Assembly: GCA_004431415.1 (NCBI GenBank)
Contig: QPMI01000560.1
Span: 310,001 to 374,000, forward strand
Direction: 5' to 3'
Length of the DNA stretch: 64,000 nucleotides
Source of the DNA: Cyanophora paradoxa
Taxonomy: Eukaryota; Glaucocystophyceae; Cyanophorales; Cyanophoraceae
Shown here: piece after piece, positions 47,466 to 58,587 of the stretch
Layout: each line of letters begins with the position of its first letter
Position numbering within the stretch: the stretch's first letter is position 1
Notes under the pieces: generated by a model
The model's database searches: none
The model's input: the letters and a program-made list of their open reading frames with translations, nothing else
What the model was told of the DNA's origin: nothing
Translations under genes and position numbers: made by a program

Positions 47466-50400
47466 ATGGGGCTCGTCAGCTACCTGCCGCCTGTGCGGGG
47501 CATCATCCTGCCGGACGCCAAGGTGCGCTGCCCCGGTCCTCTTTTTAGATCTAGCCCGGCGCCAAGCCGGCGCGCCCGCGGTCCATCTTGCGGCGTTGCC
47601 ACTAATGAAAGCAATCGCTCCGAGCTCCCGGCGCCGAATCGGCCCGGCAACCTGCCGGGCCAGCTCGAGGCCGCCGCCCGGCTCATCGTGGCATTCCCTC
47701 GGCAGCTCTCGGACCGACCGCGGCAGCTGCGGCGAGCGAAAAGTGAAGGGGTGCTGGCGACTTTGCACATCGACACGCTGCTGCACCGCTCGGCGCGGCT
47801 GGTGCGGGGCCGGGCGCGGGCGCGGGGCGAGACGCGGGGGTCCGGGGCGAGCGCGCGGCGCGGCGAATCTGCCTTCTGGGACTACGTGGAGGAGAAGCGG
47901 CGGGAGGAGCTGCGGGCGCTCGCCGAGGCGCAGGCGGCAGCGGAGCGGGCGGCGGAGGAGGAGGAGGAGAGCTGGCCGAGCGGCGAGGAGGGCGAGGCGA
48001 CGGCGCTGCGGCGCATGCCGAACCTCGCGCCGCTCCCCAGCGTGGCCATCGCCGGCGCGGGGGCCGCCCCCGAGGCCGACGCGCCGCCCTCCCCGCGGCG
48101 CCGCGCCCTCGAGAGCCGCCTGCGGAGGCACCGCGAGTGGGCGCGCGGCAAGGCGGCGGCGGCGCGGGCGGCGCTGCCGCTGGCCCCGCTGAACCCGACG
48201 GGGGAGGAGGAGGCGGAGGAGGCGGGCCCTCCCCCCGACGAGAGGCGCCGCGACTTCTGGGTGCACAAGTTCGCCGGGTCCGCCCCGCCCCGCCCCGCCC
48301 CGCCCCGCCCCGCCCCGCCCCGCCCCGCCCCGGCGAGCGGGGGGGGCAGGTACGAGCTGATCGCGGAGGGCCTGCCGGAGGACGAGGGCGTGGTGGACTC
48401 CTTCCTGCACGCGGGGCGCCCCGGCCCGGCGCTGCCCCGCGGGGCGCACCGGCCCTCCCTCCCCGTCCTCCCCGTCCTCGTGCCCCCCGCCCTCCTCCCC
48501 GGGGACGCAGCCCGGGCCCTCAGCCGGCAGCGCGAGCTCGTGCGGGAGCTCGCGGCGGGGCGCCTGCCGCCCCGCGTCGACCCCGCCGACCTCGCCTACG
48601 ACGCCTCCGTCTTCTCCCACCCGCTCCTCGCCCCGCACGGCCTCGATCTCGCCGCCGGCCCGCCCCCGCTCGCCCTGCCCCTGCCCCCGGCCCAGGCGGG
48701 GGAGGACGCGTTGAACGAGAGCGGGGCGCTGCTGCTGGGGACGGGCACGGCGCGCTCAGAGGGCCCCGAGGCGGCGACGGCGCGGGCGTCGGCGCCGGGG
48801 AGCAAGGAGGAGCTGGACGAGGAGGGCTTCCCCTCCGCCGACTTCGCGGAGTCGTGGGAGGGGGTCCTCTCGAACCTCTCGGGGGACCTCCTCCGCCGCG
48901 TCCAGCAGGAGGCCCTCAGGGACCGCCTCGCCAGGAACCTCCGCCGCCTCCTCCACCGCCACTACCGTCCGCCCCGCCCCGCCCCGCCCCGCGCCTGGGC
49001 CCCTCGCCCGACGCCCCGCCCCGCGCCTCAGAGCGGCTGCGGGAAGTCTTCGCCTTCTACGCCGTCCTCCACGACGGCGCCGACGCCGAGGTCCGCCCCC
49101 CGCCTCGCTTGGAATCACCAACACGAGTCCCTTCGGTGCTGGCTTCCAGCCGCGGCTGAGGCGGCGGGGCCGGGGCGCAGGACGACGGCGGCATCGCGCG
49201 CGGGCTGCTCAACGCCAAGGACGCCCCCCGGGCGCGCCCTGCCTCGCCGCGCGCGCGGGCCCCGAAGGCCCCGCGCCCCGCGCCGGGTCGGAGCGGCGCG
49301 GCTCTGTGGCGGGCCCGGGGCAGGTCGGGCACGAGCGGCGGACGTCGCTCACGGGGCAGGCGCCCCACGCGGGGGCGCGGCGGCCGTCCCTCTCCGTGCC
49401 TCCGCCGGGGCCTGCGGAGCGGCGGGGCTCGCTGGGCGGGCAGCCGCCCTCCTCGAGCCGCCGGGCCTCGCTCACGGGGCGCCGGCCCTCGCTCTCGCCC
49501 GCGCCCGAGGCCGCCCCCGCGCCGGCCCCCGCGCCGCCGCCCCCGCCCCCGCCGGCGCACACGGAGGAGGAGGAGGCGATGTACTTCGCGTCGACGGTGA
49601 ACAAGGCGGAGATGCGCTCCTTCATGCGCGACTGCCGCATCCCCGTCGTCTCCCTCGGCCTCCTCGACGCCATCAGCGCGCCCCGCCCCGCCCGCCCCGC
49701 CCCGCCCCGCCCCGGCTTAGGCCCCGCCTGAGGGGGCGCGGCTCGTGCAGTGGTGCAGGCGGCGCGGGTCTATTTTGACGACGGGAGCCTCGCCCGCGAC
49801 GCCAACCCCGCCACCGTCCGCCCTCCCCCGCCCCGCCCCGCCCCCCCCCCCTCGCTGAGCCGCCGGCGCCGCCAGGTGGAGCTCTTCCTGCACGAGTGGC
49901 TGGCGGCGCTGGTGCGGCTCGGGGAGGCGGCCTACGGGCGCACCGTGCACGCCGGCCTCGTCGAGCGCACCCGCAAGCTCCTCGAGGCCGACGTCCTCCC
50001 CCGAGCCCGCAAGGCCCGCCCCGAGGCCCCTCACCCCCTCCCTCCCGTGCCGACCGCCTATGCAGTGGGGGGACAAGCGGAGCGTGCGGGAGGAGATCGA
50101 GCAGCCGGCGGTGCGCCGGCTGCTGGGGCAGCACCGCTCCCTCATCCAGCGCCTCTACGCCAAGTACGCCGCCTCCGAGACCTCCGAGCCCGGCGACGCC
50201 ACCACCCTCGGTCCCCGCCCCCGCCCCCGCCCCGCCCCGCCCCGCTTGACGGGCGGGCGGGGGCGCAGACACGATCAACCCGCGGGAGTTCGGGGCCTTC
50301 CTGCGGGACAGCGGCCTCTGGGCCGGCGAGGCCGCCGCCCGCGCCGCCTTCGCCGCCTCCCTCCGCCACCTCGACGAGGCCGCCGCGGGGCCATCCGGGC

Positions 50401-50966
50401 GGCGTGGGTCGGTGCTGGCGGGGCCGGGGCCGGGCGGGGTGGCGGGGCGGCGGGCGTCGCTGCTGGCGATCGGGCGGTCGGCGTCGGCGGCGTTCGGGGA
50501 GGAGATGACCTTCCCTGAGTTCGAGGAGGCCCTCTGCCGCGTCGCCCTCGACCGGTGCCCCGCCCCGCCCCTCCCCGCCCCTCCGCTTCCCTGCGCCGTC
50601 TCCGACTCGGCTTCTTCTCCGCAGGTTCGCGCTGCCGGCGGTGCGGGAGGCGCCGTCGGCGCGGGACCTCGCCGCCGCCCTCCGCGCCCTCTTCGAGCGC
50701 CTCTCCGCCGCCATCCACGCCGGCCCGCCGCCGCCGCCGCCGCCGCCTCGGGCTCGGGCTCGGGCTCTTGGGGCGGGGCGCGCGCGCGGCAGAACTCGGT
50801 GGTCGCCCCGCGGGGCCCCCGCCACTCCGACTCGCCCCTCGGCCTGCCCCGCGCCGCCTCCGCCCTCGGGCCCCTCCCCGAGGCCCACGTCGCGCCGCGC
50901 CCCGACGCCGAGCCGCCCCCGGACCCCGGCGGCGGGCTCACCCTCGCCCTGCCCCACCCCGCCTGA
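47466..50966 (+). CDS. Unknown protein, long low-complexity body and EF-hand-like C-terminal segments
   Basis: The start MGLVSYLPPVRGIILPDAK (47466) splices into a very long exon set. Visible parts: VLATLHIDTLLHRSARLV, a coiled/acidic region (FWDYVEEKRREELRALAEAQ), FWVHKFAG then YELIAEGLPEDEGVVDSFLH, FPSADFAESWEGVLSNLSGD, LREVFAFYAVLHDGADAE, a Ser/Arg-rich linker with RRASLTGRRPSLS phosphosite-like repeats, EEAMYFASTVNKAEMRSFMR, VELFLHEWLAALVRLGEAAY, INPREFGAFLRDSGLWAGE and MTFPEFEEALCRVALDR. It ends LTLALPHPA, TGA at 50964. Phrases such as FLHEWLAALVRLG and MTFPEFEEAL recall degenerate EF-hands found in many flagellar proteins; this is only suggestive. No family is recognised. Third-position GC near 100% supports the last reading frame. 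Confidence 0.55.
48281..48331. repeat. (CGCCC)10 pentamer repeat filling an intron
   Basis: Ten uninterrupted copies of CGCCC make up most of the intron at 48279-48349. Similar shorter runs occupy introns at 51903-51950 and elsewhere. The C-rich strand is always the coding strand of the host gene. Confidence 0.9.
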
Positions 50967-51127
50967 CGCCCAACTGGGCGGCTATTTCAGCTTGTAGCCT
51001 GTGAAATTTGGATCAAAACTGTTGTTTATGTATACTTTGAGCCTTTTATTCTAGCTCGAGCTTGATCTTGAAGGCTTGCAAATTGAGCTCATATGCATGA
51101 TCAGACCAGTTGGTGGTAAGTTATTCA

Positions 51128-51158
<31 letters not shown>

Positions 51159-51513
51159 CACCACCACCACCAATCGGCCAAAGCCTGGGGTTGACAACTT
51201 GACATTACAGGCAATTTGCAGCATCGGATCGGAGGCGGACTCCGCCGACTTGGGAGTCGGGACTCCGAGGCTCGGGAGGCGGTCGCGAGCGGCGAGCCTC
51301 GCCGCGCTTCTTAGGCATCCACTTCCGGGGGTCGAGTTAGGGTCCGGAGGTTGACACAGCTGACGTCGACGTCGGAGGCGCCGGCGCCGCGCTTCTTAGG
51401 CCTCTCCCGGGTCCGCGATGGTCGTCGTAGTCTAGCTTTACGCATACGGGGTGCAAGACTGCAACGCCCGCCCCGAGCTGGTGCCGTCACGGCGCGGCGG
51501 GGCGCCAGCCGCA
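50967..51513. other. AT-richer spacer with 30-base poly-C tract
   Basis: 547 bases between two plus-strand genes. The first part is AT-rich (TTTTATTCTAGC), a likely 3' UTR and terminator region. It contains 30 consecutive C (51130-51159) followed by CCA repeats, then a GACTCGGGAGGC-rich imperfect repeat (51230-51290). No coding support. Confidence 0.6.
51130..51172. repeat. Poly-C(30) followed by (CCA)n
   Basis: A run of 30 C is followed by ACCACCACCACCACC. The tract is intergenic, unlike the similar C run at 26023, and is a likely mutable, structure-forming site. Confidence 0.9.
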
Positions 51514-54500
51514 ATGGCGTCTGCCATTTCGGACCCCGAAGAAGACGAGGAGGAGCGGCGGGATGATGTCGCTCTTTCCTTCGTCCCGGATGACGTCGTG
51601 CAGCGCTATGTGCTGGCCGGCGACGACGGCGCCCCTGACGCCGCTGCCGGCGAGGAGCGCGAGGTGCGCACGCAAAGCCCGCGACGCACATCCGCCGCCT
51701 TCGGGCTTCTCAGCGACGCCGCCCAGGCCCAGGGCGCCGCCCTCTTTGTGGACGCAGTGGGGTGCTCCCGCGCGCCCGGCGCCAGCGCCGCACGCGCCGG
51801 CGCCGAAGCAGCGGTTCACGCTCGCAGGTTCACGGCGCTGTCGGAGCAGCGGACGCCCGAGGAGCTCGCCCTCGTCATCAACCGCCTCTTCGGCCGCCTC
51901 ATCACCGTGCGCCCGCCCCGCCCCGCCCCGCCCCGCCCCGCCCCGCCCCGCGCCCCGCGCCGACGCCGCCCGGCCGGCGCACGCACAGACCGTCCACGCT
52001 CACGGAGGGGTGCCCTCCCGCCCTCCCGCTGCGCTGCCGCTCCGCGGCGGCGGGGCGCGGGCCCCTCTGACCCTCTGCGCCCCTCCCCCCGCGCCCAGGA
52101 CGTCGTGAAGTTCCTGGGCGTGCGCCCGCAGCCGCGGCGGGGCCCCGGCTCGCTCGCGCTGACCGGCGCGCCAGGACGCGCTGCTGTGCACCTTCCTGGG
52201 CCCGCCCGAGCAGGCGGCGCTGCAGGCCGTCGCCTGCGCCGGGGCCCTCCACAGCGACCCGCCCCCGGCCTCCAGCCTCTCGGAGGGGGGGAAGCTGAAG
52301 GGGGAGAACCGCCGCGGCTCTGACCCGTGGTCGTTCTCGCTGGCGAGGTGGCGCGCCTCGGCGGGGTCGGACCCGGCGGCGGCGGCGGCGCTGGCGTCCC
52401 TCCCCACGCTGCCCGTCAAGGTCGGCGTCGGAGCCGGCCGCCTCGTCAGGCGCGCCGCCCGCCGCCGCCGCCTCCCGCGCGCGCCGGGCCGGGGCCCCTC
52501 TCACCGCCGCGCAGCGCCCACGTCGGAGGCTACGGCGGCCGCTGGTGGGCCCCCGCTGCCTCCCCGCCCGCCCCTCGCCCCGCTCCCTCACCCCGGCCCA
52601 GGGAGTTCCTCACCATGGGCCCTGCCGTCGACGCCAGCCTCGCCGCCGCCGCCGCCGCCGCCCCGGGACAGACGCTCCTCGCCCCCTCGGCGCGCCCCGC
52701 CCTGCGGCCGCTGGCGCTGCCAGCGTGACCACCCCCCTCCGCCCCGCAGGTCTTCCACCTTCTTCCCGCGGGCGCCTGCCGGGTCGGGCCCGCCATGGAG
52801 CCGTTCCGCGCTCTGGCGGGGCCGGCGCCCCCCGCCCGCGGCCCCGGCCGCCCGGCTGGCGCCGCGGGCAGGAGCTGCGCGCGGCGAGCCCGCGGGCCCG
52901 CCGGCGCGTGCGGGCCGCCCTCGAGGCGTACGTCACCGCGCCTCAGGTGCGCGCGCCTCGCGCCGCGGGGGCGGCGGAACGCGAGCAGGGCCGGGCGGCA
53001 GGTGCTGCGGCGGCTCTACCAGGGCCAGTCGGAGCTGCTCCTCGCTGAGAACCGAACCGTTTCCGTCCTCTTCCTCTGTGCGCCCCTCCCCCCGCCTCCC
53101 CACGCAGCTCGCGCGCGCCCGCAGCTGGAGCGCGCGCGCAGCCCTGCACGGCCTGGAGAAGAGGAAGGCGGGGGCGGAGCGTCGCAGGCTCCCCGCGCTG
53201 CCGGGCGCCGTGGAGGCGGAGGCGGCGGGAGCGGGAGCGGGGCCTCTCGTCGCCTCGCTGCACGCTGCGGTGCGGGGCCGAGCTCGCTGGCCGGGTTCGG
53301 GTCCCTGAGGCGCCGGCGCCGGGCGCGCGCAGGTGCGGATCGTGCAGGGCGTGCTGGCCGAGCAGGAGGGGGCCCTGCGGCAGGCGAGCGGGCGCCGCCC
53401 CGTCCCGCGCCGCGCCGCGCTGCGGGTCTCAGCGGGGCGGGCGTGGGGCAGGTGGCGGCGGACGACAAGGGGCGCGTCATCCTCGCCGCCTTCGGCATCC
53501 CGGGGGCGGCGCACGGCTACGCCGACGACGCCGCCCGCGCCGTCGAGGCCGCTCTCCAGGCCCGCCCCCGCCCCCGCCCCCGCCCGCCCGCGCGTGACGG
53601 CTGCGCGGCCGGCAGGCGCAGCGCCTGCTCGGGGGCGAATCTATGGAGTGCGCCGCCGGCGTCGCGACAGGTGCGCGCCGCCTCCGGTGGTCTGCGCCCC
53701 TGGGAGTCTTGACGGGCTGTCAGGGCGGGTCTTCTGCGGCCTCGTCGGGGTGACCGAAACGCCCCTCGTGCTCGTGGAGCAGCCCGGGGGCAACTTCGCG
53801 CGCAGGACACTTCGGCGGTGCTGCGCGCAGAGTACGCCTGCATCGGCTCCGTCGTCAACAAGGCCGCGCGGTGCGCCCCGCCCCGGGCCTCGGCCGCGGC
53901 GCCTCGGCCGCCTCGGCTGATGACGGGGGCGGGTGGGCAGGCTGATGGCGGCGGCGAAGAAGGCGCGGGAGGTGCTGGTGGACGAGGCCACGTTCGCCGC
54001 CACCGACGCGTCCGCCCCCCCGCCCGCCCGCGCGCTCCGCGCCGGCCCCGCCCCGGGCGACCCCGCCGGCAGCCGCTTCGCCTACCGCGCCGCCCCGCCG
54101 CTCGCGCTCAAGGGCTACAGCGAGCCCGTCAAGGCGCCCCTCCCCGCCCCTCTGCCCCCGGAGCGGCGGGGTGCCGCCCGGCACGACGCGCGCGCGCAGG
54201 CGTATCGGCCGTCGGCGAGGGCCGCCGAGGGGAGCGGGCGGTCGCGCGCGCCAGAGGCGGCGCCCCGGCGGGCCCCGGCGGGCGTGCTTCCCCTCCGCGG
54301 CCGCGAGAGAGAGGTGCGGGGCGGGGGCGGGGCCGGCGCGCGGGGCGCGAGGCGACGTGCGGGGGCCCGGGCACGGGCAGCTGGCGGAGGCGCTCGAGGC
54401 GCTCAAAGAGGCGGCAGAGGCGGGCGCCAGCTGCGCCATCTCCGTCCACGCCGAGGCCGGCATGGGTCCGCCCCGCCGGCCCCGCCCCGCCTGCCCCGCG

Positions 54501-57500
54501 GGGAGTCACGCCGGCGGGGCGGCCGCGGCGCAGGCAAGTCCCGCTTCGTGGCGGAGGTGGCCCGCAGCGCCGAGGCCGCCGGCTTCCGCGTGCGCCCCGC
54601 CGCCCCGCCCCGCCGGCCGGCCCCCCGCCCCCCGCGCGAGCGAGCGAGGGGGGCCCGCAGGTCGCGCTGGGCGCCGCGAGCGTCGTGGAGCGCTCCGCGC
54701 CGTACCTGCAGGTGCCGCCCCGCCGCCGCCGCGCGCCACGCCGCCGGCCCGGCGAGCCCGCGCGCGCGCGCAGTGGTGCTCGGCCCTGCACGCGCTCTTC
54801 GCGCCCGGCGGGGGCGAGGCCGCCACGAACCCCGAGACCCCAAAGGCGCGCGGCGCCCGCCCGTCACCCCCTTCCTCGGACGCGAACCGTCCCCCGCGGC
54901 AGCAGGCCGCAGAGGGGTCCGGGCCATCGCCGGCAACTCGCAACCCTTCATTCCGGGGGGGGTCTTTCCGCGCGAAATCCTTCCTTCGCTCCTTCCGCGC
55001 CGCGGCCGACGGCGCCGGCGCGCCGGGCTCTCCGCGCCGCGAGCCGGGATCAAGCCGCCGGCGCCTCGAGCCCCTGGCGAGCCAGCACGACCCACCCCCT
55101 GACCTCCGGCCCCTGACCTTCGTCCCCGCGCTCACCCTTCCCGTGCCTTAGCTGGCGCCGGGTGCGCCGGCGCAGGTGGCGCCGGAGGCTCAGGTCCGGC
55201 TCCAGTCCCTGGACCGGCGGCCCTCCTCCTCCTTCGCCGACGAGGAGCGTGCGCGCCGGCGCCCCCGCCCCGCGCGCCTCGCCGGGGGCCCCCGGGGCCT
55301 CAGCGGGCGGCAGGGGCCGAGCGGGAGGCGCTGGAGGCGCGGGTCCTCGGCCTCCTCCCCCCGCCCTGGTGCCCCCGCCCCGCCCTTCCTCCTCCGCGCG
55401 GCTGAGGGTCCGTCGCCGGCGGGGCGCGCAGCGGCCGCGGGCGAGCCTCCTGAACGACCTCCTCCCTGTCCAGCTGCCCCCGAGCCCGCTCGTCGAGCAG
55501 GCGCGCCGCCCCCGCTGCTCCCCTCCGCGCCCGCCGCCGGCCCGGCTGCTCTGAGGGGGCGGGGCGGGGCAGCTGGCGGCGGAGGCGCGGGCGCAGGCGA
55601 CGGCCGACGTGCTCGCCGGCCTCCTCGGCGCCCTCGTCGCCGCCACCCGGGCCCGCCCCGCCCGGCCCGGCCGCGCGCCCGCCTCCTGCGCCCGCCGCTG
55701 ACCGCCGCGCGCGCGCAGCCGACGCTGGTTGTGCTCGAGGACTGCCACTGGGCAGACCCATCGTCCGCGGCGCTCACGGCCGCCCTCGCCCGCGCCGGCG
55801 TGCCCCGCCTCTGCCTTCTCACCACCGCTCGCCCCGAGCCCGGAGGCGCCCCGGCCCGCGCGCCCCTCGCCCGCCCCCGCCCCGCCGGGCTCCGTGCGCA
55901 GCGCCGCTCGCTAGGCTTCCCGCCGGGCCGGCGCCGGGCCTGACGCGGGGCGCTGGCGCAGCGGCCGGCCCCCGGCGCCTCCACATCGAGCTGAAGCCCC
56001 TCACGCGCGAGTCGGCCGCCCAGCAGGCGCCCCGGCCCCGCTCCCTCCCGCGCCCCGCCCCGCCCCGCCCCGCCGCCGCGGCGAACGGAAGCGGGGGCGG
56101 CAGGTGGGGGACCGGCTCGGGGCCGGCGTGTCGGGGCGGCGGATGACGGTGGGCGAGAGCGCCCTCGTCGATTTCCTCTACGACCGGGCGCAGGGGCGGC
56201 CCCTCTTCACGGCCCGCCCGCCCCGCCGGCCCCGCGCGCGCGAGGCCCCGGGGCGAGGCGGGCCGGGGCGCAGGAGGAGCTCATGAACATGCTCACCGAG
56301 ACGGGGGCGCTTCGCGAGGAGGGCCCCGACTGGCGCTTCGACTCGGCGCGCACCAACGGCGCCGCCCCCTCGGCTTCTCTCCCGGACAGGTGCGGGCCGG
56401 CGGGCCTCTCTCGCGTGCGTGCCGGCGAGCCGGGGGCCGGGCAGCGTGCAGGGGGTGATCGTGGCCCGCATCGACCGCCTCGGGGCCTCCCCGGAGCTCA
56501 CCCTCAAGGCCCGCCCCGCCCGACCCCCGTCCGCCCGCTCGCCCCCTCTGAGATCCCCCGCAGGTCGCCTCCGTGCTCGGGCGCCGCTTCCAAGCCGGCG
56601 TGCGCGCCGGCCTTTGCTCTGCTCTGTCTGTTTCGTTTCATAGCGGACCGAGACAACGGGGGACGGGGCGGCGCGCAGGAGCTGTGGGCGGTGTACCCCA
56701 TCCCGATCACGGGCCGCGCCTTCCTCCGGGACCTGCGGGAGCTCGTCCGCACGTGCGCGGCGCGCGGGGCCTCCTCCCCCGCGCCCCCTGCCGACGCCGC
56801 CCCCCGGCAGCGACTTCCTGGTGGAGGCGGCGCCCCCCGGCCCCGACGACTCGCTCGAGACGGGCACCGAGGTCCCCCCACCCCCGCCGCCCCCGCCTCC
56901 TCCGCCTCCTCCGCCCACGCCGGGTGCGGGGCAGGGCGGGGCGGAGGAGGAGGCGCCGGCGGGGGCCTTTGCGTTCAAGCACCAGCTCGTCGTCGACGTC
57001 GCCTACCGCCTCCTCCTCCGCTCCCAGGCCGCCGCCGTCGTCCGCCCGCCCCCGCCTCCGCCCGGGCCGCGGGGCTGAGCGAAGGCAGCACCTGCGCGTC
57101 GGCGAGCTGCTCGAGGAGCAGCACGGCGGGGCGGTGCGCGCCTGCGGCCCCCGATGCGGCGCGACGCGGGCGCGATCGCGAGCGGGGGCGGCGCAGGACG
57201 GGGACGCCTCCTCTTCCCCTCCTCGCCCACCACTTCGACGCGGCCGGCGACGTCCCCCGCGCCGTCGGTCCGCCCGCCCGCCCGCCCGCCCGCCCCCGCC
57301 CCGCCCCGCGCGGCTCGGGGCGACGTCGGCGGGGCGCAGAGTACCTCTCGCGGGCGGCGGAGGCGGCGGCGCGGCTGCACGCGCACTCCGAGGTCCTCGC
57401 CCTCGCCTCGCGCGCCCTCGAGCGCGCCCCGCCGTCCGCCCCCGCCCCGCCCCGCCCCCGCCCCCCGCCGGGGGAAGCTGAGGCGGGGGCAGGGGGCTGG

Positions 57501-58556
57501 CGGGCGGGGCGCGGGGGCGGCTGGAGATGCTGCGGGGCGAGGCGTGCCACGGGGCGGGGCGTTCCGTCGAGGCCCTCCGCCACTTCGAGGCCCGCCCCGC
57601 CCCCACGCCCCGCCCCGCCCGCCCTCCCCGCCTCACCGGGCGGGGGCACGGCAGGCGGCGCTGGCGGCCCTGGGGCGGCCCCTGCCGGCCTCGAAGGGCG
57701 GCATGGTCCGCGCCATCCTCAGGCAGCTCCTCGCTCAGGTCCCCGCGCCCCTCGCCCCTCGCCCCGGGGCGCCCCCACGGCCGACCCGCCCCGCTCTCCG
57801 CCCCGCAGGTCGCGCACCGCGCGCTGCCGCCTCTCTTCGGCGGCCGCTGCGCCGGGGACCGCGACGCGCAGACCGCAGTCCGCTGCTACGGGGCGCTCAG
57901 CAGCGTGCGCGCCCCCGGCGGCCCGCGTAGTGCTCCGCAGCGCCGCCGCGCCTCTGAAGCGCCGGGGGCCTCAGATCGCGTTCCTGGGGCGGGACCGGCT
58001 CGCGTACACGCTCAGCATCACTTGCGCCCTCAACCTCGGCGCGCCCCTCGCTCGCCTCGGGCCGGCGTCGCCGCCCCGGCTGCGCGGCTGAGGCGCCGCG
58101 CGCGCGCAGCGGAGCTCCTGCACTCCCACGCGGAGCTCGCCCGCTGCTGCATCCACGTCGCCGTCCGCCCCGCGTGCCCCACCCCCCATCCCCTCCTCCA
58201 ACCCCTCTCCCCCCCCTCCCACCCCAGGTGGCGTGCGTGGCGCTGGGGCGACCGGGGCTCGCCGGCTCCTTCTACCGCCGCGCCCACGCCGCCATGGACG
58301 CCGTGCGCCTCCCCGCCCCCGGCCCCCGGCCCCCCGGCCCCCCGGCCCGCTCCCGCCCTAGGCCCACACCCAGCCTAGGCCCACCCCCAAACCCCACCCA
58401 CTCCCGCCCTACGTCCCACCCCTTCACCGCCGGCCCCGCCCCATCCGCGCCGACGCCGTGCTGAGGGGTGGCCGGGGCGGTGGTCAGGCGGGGTGGGAGC
58501 GGAACCCGCAGGGCGCCTGCGACCTCTGCTTCTTCTCCAGCGCCGTCAAGGTGCGC

Positions 58557-58587
<31 letters not shown>

